From Pseudomonas sp. VD-NE ins (GTDB lineage Bacteria; Pseudomonadota; Gammaproteobacteria; Pseudomonadales; Pseudomonadaceae), in contig NZ_CP134772.1 in NCBI RefSeq assembly GCF_031882575.1, positions 204,001 through 268,000 on the forward strand: 64,000 nucleotides of DNA. The letters run 5' to 3'. Made by a program: the position numbers and the translations under genes. The notes under the pieces were generated by a model. That model ran no database searches, was not told the origin of the DNA, and saw nothing but the letters and a program-made list of their open reading frames with translations. Position 1 is the stretch's first letter; every line of letters starts with the position of its first letter. This document shows positions 15,903 through 26,000 of the stretch, one piece after another.

Positions 15903-15917
15903 CTTTTGATCTTGAGC

Positions 15918-16010
15918 TCAGGCCACCTGGGCCTTCAATGCCCGTCTCAACGCCATCAACAATTTCACGATTTCCTGCGGATCCAGTCGCTGCGGCACTT
16001 TTACGTCCAT
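15918..16010 (-). CDS. Possible 30-residue small protein
   Basis: The minus strand has ATG at 16010 and TGA at 15918-15920, with a good ribosome site GGAAGAG directly upstream (16014-16020). The product (MDVKVPQRLDPQEIVKLLM... ending KAQVA) would form one amphipathic, basic helix. It lies in an otherwise gene-free gap between a repeat and the ABC importer. I do not recognise it. The strong ribosome site and sensible codons are the only support. Confidence 0.35.
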   Translation of the reverse strand: MDVKVPQRLDPQEIVKLLMALRRALKAQVA

Positions 16011-16110
16011 GTTCTCTTCCTTGTTATGGGCTTGGCCGGGGGAGTCTGGCCAAAAGCTGTTCATCCTTGGAGGGCTTTCGTGAAAAAAAGATCCGTCCTA
16101 CAGCGCAAAG

Positions 16111-16132
16111 AAAAATAGCCTTCTTATTCCTT
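16111..16132 (+). promoter_or_regulatory. AT-rich sulfur-cluster promoter element upstream of the ABC importer
   Basis: AAAAATAGCCTTCTTATTCC and two following T residues. Twelve or more bases match the element before the hydrolase gene at 12862-12893. A further dyad, GGTAT (16183-16187) and ATACC (16204-16208), lies between it and the first permease gene, which starts 163 bases from the core. Confidence 0.5.
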
Positions 16133-16292
16133 CCCGGCAAACCCACAGAATAGTTTTTTGGGTGATATCAATATGCTTTAACGGTATTTAAATTCTTGTT
16201 TTTATACCTATAAAGTCGGCACTTGCCGGACAGCCATCCGCTGTCCATGGACTGCACCACCGTCGCTTACCGAGCGGCGTCCAGGACGTTTC

Positions 16293-16958
16293 ATGACTTT
16301 CGATTACGCATTTATCCTCAGCACCCTGCCGGCATTTCTCAAAGCCGTGGGCGTGACGCTGCAGGTCGGTTTCATCGCTATTGGCACTTCGTTGCTGGTG
16401 GCGCTGCTCAACGCGACGATTCTGGTGTTCCGCACGCCGTACCTGCAAAAACTGGTCGGCCTGTATGTGGAGCTGGCGCGCAACACGCCGCTGCTGATCC
16501 AGTTGTTCTTCGTTTACTTCGCCTTGCCGGCGCTGGGGATCAAAGTTTCCGGTTTCACCGCCGCGATCATCACCATGACCTTCCTTGGCGGTGCTTACCT
16601 CACCGAAGTGCTGCGTGCTGGCGTCGATGCGGTGCCGCAGGCGCAACTGGAATCGGGGCGCTCGATCGGCCTGTCCCACGGCCAGTTGCTGCGCTACGTG
16701 ATCCTGCCGCAAGCGGGAATCCTCAGCCTGCCGTCGCTGTTCGCCAATTTCATTTTCCTGCTCAAGGAAACCACCGTGGTCTCGGCGGTGGCGGTGCCGG
16801 AAATCCTCTACACCACCAAGAGCTACATCGCGCTTTATTACAAAACCTACGAAATGCTCGCCGTGCTGACGCTGATCTGCGTGCTGTTGTTCTTGCCGCT
16901 TTCGCTGCTGCTCAGCCGTCTGGAAAGGAGGCTCCAGCATGGCCAGTTCGGGTCTTGA
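16293..16958 (+). CDS. Polar amino acid ABC transporter permease (HisM type)
   Basis: A 221-residue inner-membrane protein with about five membrane segments and the family EAA loop EVLRAGVDAVPQAQLESGRSIGLS near residues 105-130, followed by LPQAG. It forms a heterodimeric channel with the permease encoded next, whose start lies 20 bases inside this gene. Family members carry acidic or polar amino acids or cystine. With its sulfur-linked neighbours and the upstream element shared with atsK, a sulfur amino acid is likely (inference). Confidence 0.92.
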   Translation: MTFDYAFILSTLPAFLKAVGVTLQVGFIAIGTSLLVALLNATILVFRTPYLQKLVGLYVELARNTPLLIQLFFVYFALPALGIKVSGFTAAIITMTFLGGAYLTEVLRAGVDAVPQAQLESGRSIGLSHGQLLRYVILPQAGILSLPSLFANFIFLLKETTVVSAVAVPEILYTTKSYIALYYKTYEMLAVLTLICVLLFLPLSLLLSRLERRLQHGQFGS

Positions 16959-17598
16959 GTTGCTTTGGGTGTCGTTGCCGCAACTGGCCAAAGGCGCCGG
17001 GCAAACCTTGTCGATCTCTTTTCTGAGCATCGCCATCAGCACTGTCGGCGGTGTGCTCTACGGTGTTTTGCGCACGTTGAACGTGACGTGGCTCAACGCG
17101 ATTTTGCGGGTGTATCTCGAGCTGTTCCGGGCGATCCCGGTGCTGGTCTGGTTGTATCTGTTGTTCTTCGGTCTGCCGATTTTCTTTGGTCTGAGCATTC
17201 CGAGTTTCTGGTGCGCGGTGCTGGTGCTGTCCCTGTGGGGCGCCAGCGAGGTGGGCGAAGTGGCGCGCGGTGCGCTGCATTCGTTGCCACGCGGCCAGCG
17301 TGAAGCGGGGCTGTCGATTGGTTTGAACGCCGCGCAACTCTACGGCTACGTGTTGCTGCCGCAAGCGCTGAAACGCATGACGCCGCCGACCATCAACGTC
17401 TACACGCGGATCATCAAGACCAGCTCGCTGGCGGTGCTGATCGGCGTGGTCGACGTGATCAAGGTCGGCCAGCAGATCATCGAGCGTACTTACGAATCGG
17501 TGCTGATCTACGGCGCACTGTTCCTGTTTTTCTTTTTCATCTGCTACCCGCTGTCGGCCGCTTCGCGCGTGCTGGAGCGGCGCTGGACGCAAGCATGA
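16939..17598 (+). CDS. Polar amino acid ABC transporter permease, second subunit
   Basis: A 219-residue membrane protein homologous to the preceding permease. Its EAA loop is EVARGALHSLPRGQREAGLSIGLN followed by LPQALKRMTPP. It overlaps the upstream gene by 20 bases and the ATPase gene by four (ATGA), so translation of the four genes is coupled. AGGAGG, located at 16925-16930, serves as its ribosome site inside the upstream gene. Confidence 0.92.
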   Translation: MASSGLELLWVSLPQLAKGAGQTLSISFLSIAISTVGGVLYGVLRTLNVTWLNAILRVYLELFRAIPVLVWLYLLFFGLPIFFGLSIPSFWCAVLVLSLWGASEVGEVARGALHSLPRGQREAGLSIGLNAAQLYGYVLLPQALKRMTPPTINVYTRIIKTSSLAVLIGVVDVIKVGQQIIERTYESVLIYGALFLFFFFICYPLSAASRVLERRWTQA

Positions 17599-18377
17599 GC
17601 GCATTGATCGAGTTTCACGGTTTCAACAAATTCTATGGCGAGCAGCAGGTGCTCAACGGCATCGACCTGCAAGTGCAGAGCGGTGAAGTGATCGTCATCC
17701 TCGGCCCCAGCGGTTGCGGCAAAAGTACCTTGTTGCGTTGCCTCAATGGCCTGGAAGAGGCCCACAGCGGCAGCCTGAAATTCCTCGGCCGCGAGCTGCT
17801 GGACAAGGCCACTGACTGGCGTGAAATCCGTCAGCAGATCGGCATGGTCTTCCAGAGTTATCACCTGTTCCCGCACATGAGCGTGCTGGACAACCTGCTG
17901 CTCGGCCCGCTCAAGGTGCAGAAGCGTCAGCGCCGTGAAGCCCAGCAACAAGCCGAAGCCTTGCTCGAGCGCGTGGGGCTGGCGGACAAGCGTGACGCCT
18001 TCCCGCGTCAGCTCTCCGGCGGCCAGCAGCAACGCATCGCCATCGTTCGCTCGCTGTGCATGAACCCGCGCGTGATGCTCTTCGACGAAGTCACCGCCGC
18101 CCTTGATCCGGAGATGGTCAAGGAAGTTTTGCAGGTCATTCAGGGCCTGGCCCGCGAAGGCATGACCCTGCTGATCGTCACCCACGAAATGGCCTTCGCC
18201 CGCGCGGTGGCCGACCGCATCGTGTTCATGGACGCCGGGCGCATCCTTGAACAGAACCCGCCCGAGATTTTCTTTACGAACCCGCAAACCGCACGCGCGC
18301 AGCAGTTTCTGGAGAAGTTCTCCTTCGTTGCAACACTGCCAAAAACGAATCCGACAAAGGAACTGGAACTGTTATGA
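17595..18377 (+). CDS. Amino acid ABC transporter ATP-binding protein
   Basis: A 260-residue ATPase of the GlnQ/HisP type. Walker A is GPSGCGKST (residues about 38-46), the signature is LSGGQQQR, and Walker B reads VMLFDEVTAALDPE. The common form of the last motif is [10 protein letters not shown], so the proline after the catalytic glutamate is valine here, an unusual but probably tolerated change. It powers the two preceding permeases. It overlaps both neighbours by four bases. Confidence 0.93.
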   Translation: MSALIEFHGFNKFYGEQQVLNGIDLQVQSGEVIVILGPSGCGKSTLLRCLNGLEEAHSGSLKFLGRELLDKATDWREIRQQIGMVFQSYHLFPHMSVLDNLLLGPLKVQKRQRREAQQQAEALLERVGLADKRDAFPRQLSGGQQQRIAIVRSLCMNPRVMLFDEVTAALDPEMVKEVLQVIQGLAREGMTLLIVTHEMAFARAVADRIVFMDAGRILEQNPPEIFFTNPQTARAQQFLEKFSFVATLPKTNPTKELELL

Positions 18378-19246
18378 AAACTGCCGCTTTTTTACTGCCC
18401 TTGCTCAGCCTCGCACTGCTTGCCGGTTGCAGCAAAACCGAAGAACCGCCGAAGCCGAAGGTTGCCAGCGAAAGTACCGCGCCGGCCGGTTACCTGGACA
18501 AGATCAAGGCTCGCGACAAGTTGATTGTCGGCGTGTTCACCGACAAGCCACCGTTCGGTTTTGTCGACGAGGCCGGGCGCTACGTCGGCTTCGATACTGA
18601 TATTGGCCGGCGTTTCGCCAAGGATCTGCTCGGCGATGAAAACAAGGTCGAGTTCGTGGCCGTCGAGCCGGCGAGCCGCATTCCGTTCCTGCAGAGCGAC
18701 AAGGTCGACCTGATCCTCGCCAACATGACCGTCACGCCTGAGCGCAAGGAAGCGGTGGAATTCACCAACCCGAACCTCAAGGTTGCAGTGCAGGCACTGG
18801 TGCCACAAAGCAGCTCGGTGAAAAACCTTGATGATCTGGCGACCCGCACCACCATCGTTACTACCGGCACGACTGCTGATATCTGGCTGACCAAGAATCA
18901 CCCGGACTGGAAACTGCTGAAGTTCGAGAAAAACTCCGAGTCGTTGCAAGCCCTGGCCAATGGTCGTGGCGATGCCTATGCGCAGGACAATCTGGTGCTG
19001 TTCAGCTGGGCCAAGCAGAACCCGGGCTATCGCGTGCTGGATGACAAACTGGGTGCCGAAGCGCCGATTGCACCGGCGGTGAAGAAGGGCAATATCGAGT
19101 TGCGTGACTGGGTGAATACCGAGCTGGCCAAGTTGGGTGATGAGAAGTATCTGCTCAAGCTTTATGACCAATATGTGCGTAAGGAACTGAGCGATGACAC
19201 CAAGCCTGAGAGCGTGATTGTCGAGGGTGGCAAGTGGCAGGGGTGA
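18374..19246 (+). CDS. Amino acid ABC transporter substrate-binding lipoprotein (PEB1-like)
   Basis: A 290-residue protein with a lipoprotein signal (LLAGC, cysteine near residue 19), so it is anchored in the membrane facing the periplasm. The binding-fold markers are KLIVGVFTDKPPFGFVDEAG, GFDTDIGRRFAKDLLGDE and DLILANMTVTPERKEAVEFTNP, as in PEB1/GlnH/FliY proteins. PEB1 relatives bind aspartate, glutamate or cysteine. It is the last gene of the unit and is followed by a repeat. Family certain, ligand uncertain. Confidence 0.92.
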   Translation: MKTAAFLLPLLSLALLAGCSKTEEPPKPKVASESTAPAGYLDKIKARDKLIVGVFTDKPPFGFVDEAGRYVGFDTDIGRRFAKDLLGDENKVEFVAVEPASRIPFLQSDKVDLILANMTVTPERKEAVEFTNPNLKVAVQALVPQSSSVKNLDDLATRTTIVTTGTTADIWLTKNHPDWKLLKFEKNSESLQALANGRGDAYAQDNLVLFSWAKQNPGYRVLDDKLGAEAPIAPAVKKGNIELRDWVNTELAKLGDEKYLLKLYDQYVRKELSDDTKPESVIVEGGKWQG

Positions 19247-19272
19247 TTGCCTGTCAGGTCGGTGGTGAGCCT

Positions 19273-19427
19273 GCCCCTCACCCCAGCCCTCTCCCGAGGG
19301 AGAGGGAGCCGATCCTCATGCCTTTCAAAACTTGAGTTCAGCTCAGGAATTTCACGTCGGCGTAACTCGAAAGAACAACTCGGTCAGTCCCCTCTCCCTC
19401 TGGGAGAGGGTTAGGGTGAGGGGCTTT
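19273..19427. repeat. Dispersed long REP-like repeat, copy 4
   Basis: CCCCTCACCCCAGCCCTCTC on the left is inverted relative to GAGAGGGTTAGGGTGAGGGG on the right; an ATTTCACGTCGGCGTAAC block lies between. It separates the convergent ABC operon and the ATPase gene at 19440. Confidence 0.85.
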
Positions 19428-19439
19428 TGGTTGGAGCGC

Positions 19440-20636
19440 TCAATCCGGCCAATGCCACGCAGGCTCATCCAGCACCCGCTGGCCGACAATCCCGGTCTGC
19501 CCCAGGGTTTTCTCCAGCACAATGCAATTGCACTCGGGATCTTCCTGCAACGCTGAAATCAACCGCCGCGCATGCGACACCACCCACACCTGACACTGCT
19601 CAGACGCTCGGATAATCAACCGCGCCAACGCTGGCAACAGATCCGGGTGCAAACTGGTTTCCGGTTCGTTCAGTACCATCAATGACGGTGGCCGTGGCGT
19701 CAGTAATGCCGCGACCAGCAGCAGATAGCGCAGCGTCCCGTCCGACAACTCCGCCGCCGATAACGGCCGCAACAAACCTTCCTGATAAAACTCGATGGCA
19801 AACCGGCCACCGGCCTGCGCTTCGATATGCACCCGCGCGCCCGGAAACGCATCGGTAATTGCCGCACGCATCGCATCCCCATCGCCAATCTCGATGATCG
19901 TCTGCAACGCCGCCGCCAGATCACGGCCGTCGTGATGCAGCACCGGCGTGCGCGTGCCCAATTGCGGCTGGCGCACCGGTGCATCGGCATCGCTGCGAAA
20001 GTGATCGTAAAAGCGCCAACGGCGAATGAACTCGCGCATTTGAAACACTTCCGGTGAGCTGCGCAGGCTGCCGACCTGATCGAACAGGCTGTCGAAGTTC
20101 GGCGTGTGTTGCGCCAGCACATCCCATTGGCGCTCGTTGCGTGTGCGGATCATCGGGCCGTCACGATCCACCAGCAGGCTGGCGGGGCGGTAAAGCGGGC
20201 CGGCCCAGATGCACTCGCGCTTGATCTGCGGGTCGAGGCTGAAGCGCGAGGGAATCGGTTGCGAATGCTCGGGCAGCATGAAGTGCCCGTTGGAGTCGGG
20301 CAGGCCGAGGCTGATCGAATAGCTGAAATCTTCCCCGGCGAACCCCAGGCGTAGACGCTTTACACCTCGGCGTACTGTCGACTGGATCGGCACCTCGCCG
20401 TTACGCATGCGCCGGCTGATGGTTTCCGGCCCGGCCCAGAAGGTCGACTCCAGCCCGCCTTCACGGGCCAGCGCATTGACCACGCCACCCTGAGCGGTTT
20501 CCGCCAACAGGCGCAAGGCCCGGTAGAGATTGGATTTGCCGCTGCCGTTGGGGCCGGTGATCAGGTTCAGCCGGCCGAGCGGGATCACCAGTTTGTTGAT
20601 CGAGCGGTAATTGGCCACTGCCAGAGTGTTGAGCAT
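19440..20636 (-). CDS. RecF/SMC-like AAA family ATPase (AAA_21 type)
   Basis: A 398-residue protein opening with LAVANYRSINKLVIPLGRLN, Walker A GPNGSGKS (about 29-36), an ABC-like signature LSAAELSDGTLRYL, Walker B LMVLNEPETSLHPD and a WVVSHARRL switch near the C-terminus. There is no TOPRIM nuclease domain, so it is not an OLD nuclease. Such solitary ATPases are widespread and lack a firm function. It starts next to a REPIN, on the opposite strand to the efflux operon. Nothing visible links it to sulfur. Confidence 0.85.
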   Translation of the reverse strand: MLNTLAVANYRSINKLVIPLGRLNLITGPNGSGKSNLYRALRLLAETAQGGVVNALAREGGLESTFWAGPETISRRMRNGEVPIQSTVRRGVKRLRLGFAGEDFSYSISLGLPDSNGHFMLPEHSQPIPSRFSLDPQIKRECIWAGPLYRPASLLVDRDGPMIRTRNERQWDVLAQHTPNFDSLFDQVGSLRSSPEVFQMREFIRRWRFYDHFRSDADAPVRQPQLGTRTPVLHHDGRDLAAALQTIIEIGDGDAMRAAITDAFPGARVHIEAQAGGRFAIEFYQEGLLRPLSAAELSDGTLRYLLLVAALLTPRPPSLMVLNEPETSLHPDLLPALARLIIRASEQCQVWVVSHARRLISALQEDPECNCIVLEKTLGQTGIVGQRVLDEPAWHWPD

Positions 20637-20662
20637 GGAATTCCTTCTCTTGAGACGCCTAT

Positions 20663-20742
20663 TGTAGGAGCTGCCGCAGGCTGCGATCTTTTGATGTTGT
20701 TTTTAAAAGATCAAAAGATCGCAGCCTGCGGCAGCTCCTACA
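20663..20742. repeat. REPIN: inverted pair of TGTAGGAGCTGCCGCAGGCTG-type REPs
   Basis: A near-perfect inverted repeat (TGTAGGAGCTGCCGCAGGCT with CGATCTTTTGAT, and its complement) around an AT-rich centre. A related copy lies at 51902-51988. It occupies the divergent gap between the ATPase and efflux genes. Confidence 0.88.
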
Positions 20743-20837
20743 GGAAAACATGGGGGACGAACGGGCGAACGTTGAACCCTGTTCTAAGCTCACAGTCGTA
20801 TCGTCACTTGCACGTTCGTACACAGGAAGGAGTCTGC

Positions 20838-21941
20838 ATGGCGAGTCCCGGTTTGAAAACAGCGGTCGCGCTGAGTCTGTTCACTTTGCTGACCGCTTGC
20901 GGCGAGAAAAAAGCCCCTGAGGAATACTTGCCAAGGGTCTTTGTACAGGAAGTGAAACCCACGGATTACGCGGCTTCGGTGACATTGACCGGGGACGTGC
21001 AGGCGCGCGTGCAGACTGAGTTGTCGTTCCGCGTCGGCGGCAAGATCATCCAGCGTATGGTCGACGTCGGTGACCGGGTCACCGCCAAACAGGTGCTGGC
21101 CAAGCTCGACCCCAAGGATTTGCAGACCAATGTCGATTCGGCTCAAGCCCAGGTCGTCGCCGAACAGGCCCGGGTGAAACAGAGCGCTGCGGCGTTCGTG
21201 CGTCAGCAAAAACTTCTGCCCAAGGGCTACACCAGCCAGAGCGAATACGATTCCGCACAAGCCGCGTTGCGCAGCAGCCAAAGCGCCTTGAGCGCGGCGC
21301 AAGCGCAATTGGCCAATGCCAAGGATCAACTCAGTTACACCTCACTGATCGCTGACGCGCCGGGTGTCATCACTGAGCGCCAAGCCGAAGTCGGCCAGGT
21401 CGTGCAGGCCACTGCGCCGATTTTCAGTCTGGCCCGCGACGGCGACCGTGACGCGGTGTTCAACGTCTACGAATCGCTGCTGGCCGAGCGTCCTGCGGAT
21501 CCCTCGATCGTCGTCAGCCTGCTCGATAACCCTGCCATCAAAACCACCGGCACGGTGCGTGAAATCACCCCGGCGGTGTCGGCACAGTCCGGCACGGTGC
21601 AAGTCAAAGTCAGCCTCGACAGCCTGCCACAGGGGATGCAGCTGGGCTCGGTGGTCAGCGCCACGGCCAAGGGCAGCGGCAAGTCGGCAGTCGAATTGCC
21701 ATGGTCAGCGCTGACCAAAAACATCAGTGATCCGGCGGTGTGGATGGTCGACGATAAAGGTGAAGCGCAGTTGCACAACGTGACCGTCGGCCGCTACCTG
21801 ATCGGCAAGGTCATCATCAGCGAAGGCCTCAAGGGTGGGGAGAAAGTCATTGTCGCCGGTGGGCAGTTGCTGCATCCCGGCATGAAAGTCGAAATCGCTG
21901 AAAACACCTACAAGGATCTGCAACCGGGGGCACAGCCATGA
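20838..21941 (+). CDS. RND efflux periplasmic adaptor lipoprotein (TriA-like)
   Basis: A 367-residue membrane-fusion protein. The start at 20838 follows GGAAGGAG and gives a lipoprotein signal (LLTAC, cysteine at residue 21). A lipoyl/barrel-sandwich half (QTELSFRVGGKIIQRMVDVGDRVTAKQVLAKLD), a coiled-coil hairpin (residues about 95-160, rich in A, Q and S) and a beta-barrel domain follow. It joins the pump at 22999 to an outer-membrane channel not encoded here. A second adaptor overlaps its end, the layout of TriABC of P. aeruginosa, which needs two adaptors. Naming by that resemblance is tentative. Confidence 0.9.
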   Translation: MASPGLKTAVALSLFTLLTACGEKKAPEEYLPRVFVQEVKPTDYAASVTLTGDVQARVQTELSFRVGGKIIQRMVDVGDRVTAKQVLAKLDPKDLQTNVDSAQAQVVAEQARVKQSAAAFVRQQKLLPKGYTSQSEYDSAQAALRSSQSALSAAQAQLANAKDQLSYTSLIADAPGVITERQAEVGQVVQATAPIFSLARDGDRDAVFNVYESLLAERPADPSIVVSLLDNPAIKTTGTVREITPAVSAQSGTVQVKVSLDSLPQGMQLGSVVSATAKGSGKSAVELPWSALTKNISDPAVWMVDDKGEAQLHNVTVGRYLIGKVIISEGLKGGEKVIVAGGQLLHPGMKVEIAENTYKDLQPGAQP

Positions 21942-23002
21942 AGCGTCTGGGGTTGTTATCCGTAGGCGTGTTGCTGGCGGCCTGCTCGAAAAGCGAGCCA
22001 CCTCCGGAGCCGGTACGTCCGGTGTTATCGGTCAAGGTTCAGGCGTTGAGCGAGGAAAGCCTCGGGCGTTTCGCCGGCAGCATCCAGGCGCGTTACGAAA
22101 GCAATACCGGTTTCCGCGTCGGTGGCCGCATCGCCAGCCGCAACGTCGATGTCGGAACCGAAGTGCAAAAGGGCACGCTGCTCGCCACTCTCGATCCGTC
22201 TGATCAGCAGAACCAATTGCGTTCGGCCCAGGGCGACCTGGCCAAGGTTCAGGCGCAACTGATCAATGCCCAGGCCAATGCCCGCCGTCAGCAGGCGCTG
22301 TTCGATCGTGGCGTAGGGGCGCAGGCACAACTGGACATCGCCACCACGGACTTGAAAACCACCCAGGCCTCGCTGGACCAGGCACGGGCGGCGGTCAATC
22401 AAAGCAAGGACCAGCTCGGCTACACCGAACTGCGTTCCGACCATAAAGCTGTGGTCACCGCGTGGAACGCCGAAGCCGGGCAAGTGGTGACGGCGGGCCA
22501 GCAGGTCGTGACCCTGGCGCAACCGGACATCAAGGAGGCGGTGATCGATCTGCCCGACACCCTGGTCGATCAGATTCCCTCCGACGTGGTGTTTCTGGTG
22601 GCCGGGCAACTCGACCCGAGCATCAACACCACAGCAACCCTTCGCGAGATCGAACCGCAGGCACAAAGTGCCACGCGTACTCGTCGCGCACGCCTGACGC
22701 TGGCCGAGACACCGGACGGTTTCCGCCTCGGCACGGCGATCAGCGTGACCCTCAGTTCGGCGATCAAACCGCGCATCGAGTTGCCGGCGACCGCTTTGCA
22801 GGAGGTCGACGGCAAACCACGGATCTGGGTCATCGACACCCAGAGCAAAACCGTCAGCCCCCGCGACGTCAGCGTGATCAGCCGCACCGACAGCAGCGTA
22901 GTGCTCGCGGGCGGCGTGAAGAATGGCGAGCGCGTGGTCAGCGCCGGCGTCAACAGCCTCAAACCCGGACAATCCGTGAAACTTGACGAGGACAGTCAAT
23001 GA
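21938..23002 (+). CDS. RND efflux periplasmic adaptor lipoprotein, second (TriB-like)
   Basis: A 354-residue membrane-fusion protein with lipobox LLAAC, lipoyl half-motif SNTGFRVGGRIASRNVDVGTEV, a coiled-coil hairpin (NAQANARRQQALFDRGVGAQ) and a C-terminal barrel. It overlaps both neighbours by four bases (ATGA), so the three proteins are made together. It is a paralogue of the first adaptor; the two probably alternate around the pump. Confidence 0.9.
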   Translation: MKRLGLLSVGVLLAACSKSEPPPEPVRPVLSVKVQALSEESLGRFAGSIQARYESNTGFRVGGRIASRNVDVGTEVQKGTLLATLDPSDQQNQLRSAQGDLAKVQAQLINAQANARRQQALFDRGVGAQAQLDIATTDLKTTQASLDQARAAVNQSKDQLGYTELRSDHKAVVTAWNAEAGQVVTAGQQVVTLAQPDIKEAVIDLPDTLVDQIPSDVVFLVAGQLDPSINTTATLREIEPQAQSATRTRRARLTLAETPDGFRLGTAISVTLSSAIKPRIELPATALQEVDGKPRIWVIDTQSKTVSPRDVSVISRTDSSVVLAGGVKNGERVVSAGVNSLKPGQSVKLDEDSQ

Positions 23003-26000
23003 AAGGCTCTTTCAACCTCTCCGAATGGGCCCTCAAGCATCAGTCATTCGTCTGGTACCTGATGTTCGTCGCGTTGCTGATGGGCGTGTTCTCGTACTTC
23101 AATCTGGGTCGCGAAGAAGACCCGTCGTTCACTATCAAGACCATGGTGATCCAGACCAAATGGCCGGGCGCGACCCAGGAAGAAACCCTCGCGCAGGTCA
23201 CCGACCGCATCGAGAAAAAACTCGAAGAACTCGACTCCCTCGACTACGTGAAAAGTTACACGCGCCCCGGCGAATCGACGGTGTACGTGTACCTGCGCGA
23301 CACCACCAGTGCCAAGGACATCCCGGAAATCTGGTACCAGGTGCGCAAGAAGATCGACGACATTCGCGGGCAGTTCCCCAAAGGTATTCAGGGGCCCGGG
23401 TTCAACGACGAGTTCGGTGATGTGTTCGGCTCGGTCTACGCCTTCACCGCCGACGGCCTGACCATGCGCCAGTTGCGCGATTACGTAGAACAGGCGCGGG
23501 CCGAGATCCGCAATGTGCCGGGGCTGGGCAAGATCGAAATGATCGGCCAGCAGGACGAAGTGATTTATCTGAACTTCTCTACCCGCAAACTGGCGGCGTT
23601 GGGTATCGATCAGCGTCAGGTTGTGCAGAGCCTGCAATCGCAGAACGCCGTGACCCCGGCCGGTGTGATCGAGGCCGGCCCTGAGCGGATTTCCGTGCGC
23701 ACTTCGGGGCAGTTCGCCTCGGAAAAAGATCTCGCCGAGGTCAATCTCAAGCTCAACGACCGTTTCTATCGTTTGGCTGACATCGCCGACATCACTCGCG
23801 GTTACACCGATCCGGCTACCCCGGAATTCCGCTTCGACGGCAAACCGGCCATCGGTCTGGCGATTGCCATGCAGAAGGGCGGCAACGTTCAGGCGTTCGG
23901 CAAGGCGTTGCACCAGCGCATCGATGAACTGACCGCAGACTTGCCGGTTGGCGTGGGTGTGCACACCGTGTCCGATCAGGCGGTGGTGGTGGAAGAAGCC
24001 GTGGGTGGCTTTACCAGTGCCCTGTTCGAGGCGGTGATCATCGTGCTGGTGGTCAGCTTCATCAGCCTCGGCGTGCGCGCCGGCCTGGTGGTGGCGTGCT
24101 CGATTCCGCTGGTGCTGGCGATGGTGTTTGTGTTCATGGAATACAGTGGCATCACCATGCAGCGGATTTCCCTTGGAGCCTTGATCATCGCCCTCGGCCT
24201 GTTGGTGGACGATGCGATGATCACCGTGGAGATGATGGTCACACGCCTGGAAATGGGCGAGAGCAAGGAGGAGGCCGCGACGTTCGCCTACACCTCGACG
24301 GCGTTCCCGATGCTCACCGGGACGCTGGTGACCGTCGCGGGTTTTGTGCCCATCGGCCTCAATGCCAGCTCCGCCGGTGAGTACACCTTCACCCTGTTCG
24401 CGGTGATTGCAGTGGCGATGCTGGTGTCGTGGGTGGTGGCGGTGTTCTTCGCTCCGGTGATCGGCGTGCACATTCTCAGCGCCAACGTGAAACCCCATGA
24501 CGCCGAGCCGGGCCGCGTCGGGCGTGCGTTCAATGGCGGTCTGTTGTGGGCGATGCGCAATCGCTGGTGGGCGATCGGTATCACCGTGCTGCTGTTTGCC
24601 CTGTCGATTTTTTGCATGCGCTTTGTGCAGAACCAGTTCTTTCCGGCATCGGACCGCCCGGAAATTCTCGTCGACCTGAACCTGCCCCAAAATGCCTCCA
24701 TCGACGAAACACGCAAGGCCGTCGACAAGCTTGAAGAAACCCTCAAAGGCGACCCGGACATTGTGCGCTGGAGCACCTACATCGGTCAGGGCGCGATCCG
24801 TTTCTACCTGCCGCTCGACCAGCAATTGCAAAACCCGTACTACGCACAACTGGTGATCGTCAGCAAAGACTTCGAGGCCCGTGAGGCACTGAGTCAGCGT
24901 CTGCGCGAGCGCTTGCACAAGGACTTCGTCGGCATCGGCAGTTACGTCCAGGCGCTGGAAATGGGCCCGCCGGTCGGGCGGCCGATCCAGTACCGGGTCA
25001 GTGGCAAGGACATCGATCAAGTGCGCAAGCACGCCATCGACCTCGCCACGGAACTGGACAAGAACTCGCACATCGGCGAGATCATTTATGACTGGAACGA
25101 GCCGGGCAAAGTCCTGCGCATCGACATCGCCCAGGACAAGGCGCGGCAGCTCGGGCTGTCGTCCGAAGACGTGGCGAACCTGATGAACAGTATCGTCAGT
25201 GGCGCGCCTCTGACCCAGGTCAACGACGACATCTACCTGATCAATGTGGTCGGCCGGGCGGTGAATTCGGAGCGCGGTACGCCGGAAACCCTGCAGAATC
25301 TGCAGATCGTTACGCCCAACGGCACATCGATTCCGTTACTGGCGTTCGCCACTGTGCGCTATGAACTGGAACAGCCGCTGGTGTGGCGTCGCGACCGTTT
25401 GCCGACCATCACCATCAAGGCCTCGGTGCGCGACGAGATCCAGCCGACCGATCTGGTGAAACTGCTCAAGCCGTCGATTGATGCCTTCGCTGACAAACTG
25501 CCAGTGGGCTACAAGGTCGCCACTGGCGGTACGGTCGAGGAAAGCGGCAAGGCCCAAGGGCCGATTGCCAAGGTCTTGCCGTTGATGCTGTTTTTGATGG
25601 CGACCTTTCTGATGATCCAGTTGCACAGCGTGCAGAAGATGTTCCTCGTCGCGAGTGTCGCGCCGCTCGGGCTGATCGGCGTGGTGCTGGCGCTGGTGCC
25701 GACTGGCACGCCGATGGGTTTCGTGGCGATTCTGGGGATTCTGGCGCTGATCGGCATCATCATCCGTAACTCGGTGATTCTGGTGACGCAGATCGATGAG
25801 TTCGAGAAGAAAGGCTATGCGCCGTGGGATGCGGTGGTCGAGGCGACCGAGCATCGGCGTCGGCCGATCCTGCTGACCGCTGCGGCGGCGAGCATGGGCA
25901 TGATCCCGATCGCCAGGGAAGTGTTCTGGGGGCCGATGGCGTACGCGATGATTGGCGGGATTGTGGTGGCGACGTTGCTGACGTTGTTGTTCCTGCCGGC

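Noticed and set aside
19440..20636. OLD-family anti-phage nuclease
   Set aside because: The ATPase has no TOPRIM domain and no adjacent helicase or nuclease gene.
20637..20837. Longer first efflux adaptor starting at 20691
   Set aside because: It runs through a REPIN, and ATG 20838 has GGAAGGAG and a proper lipoprotein signal.
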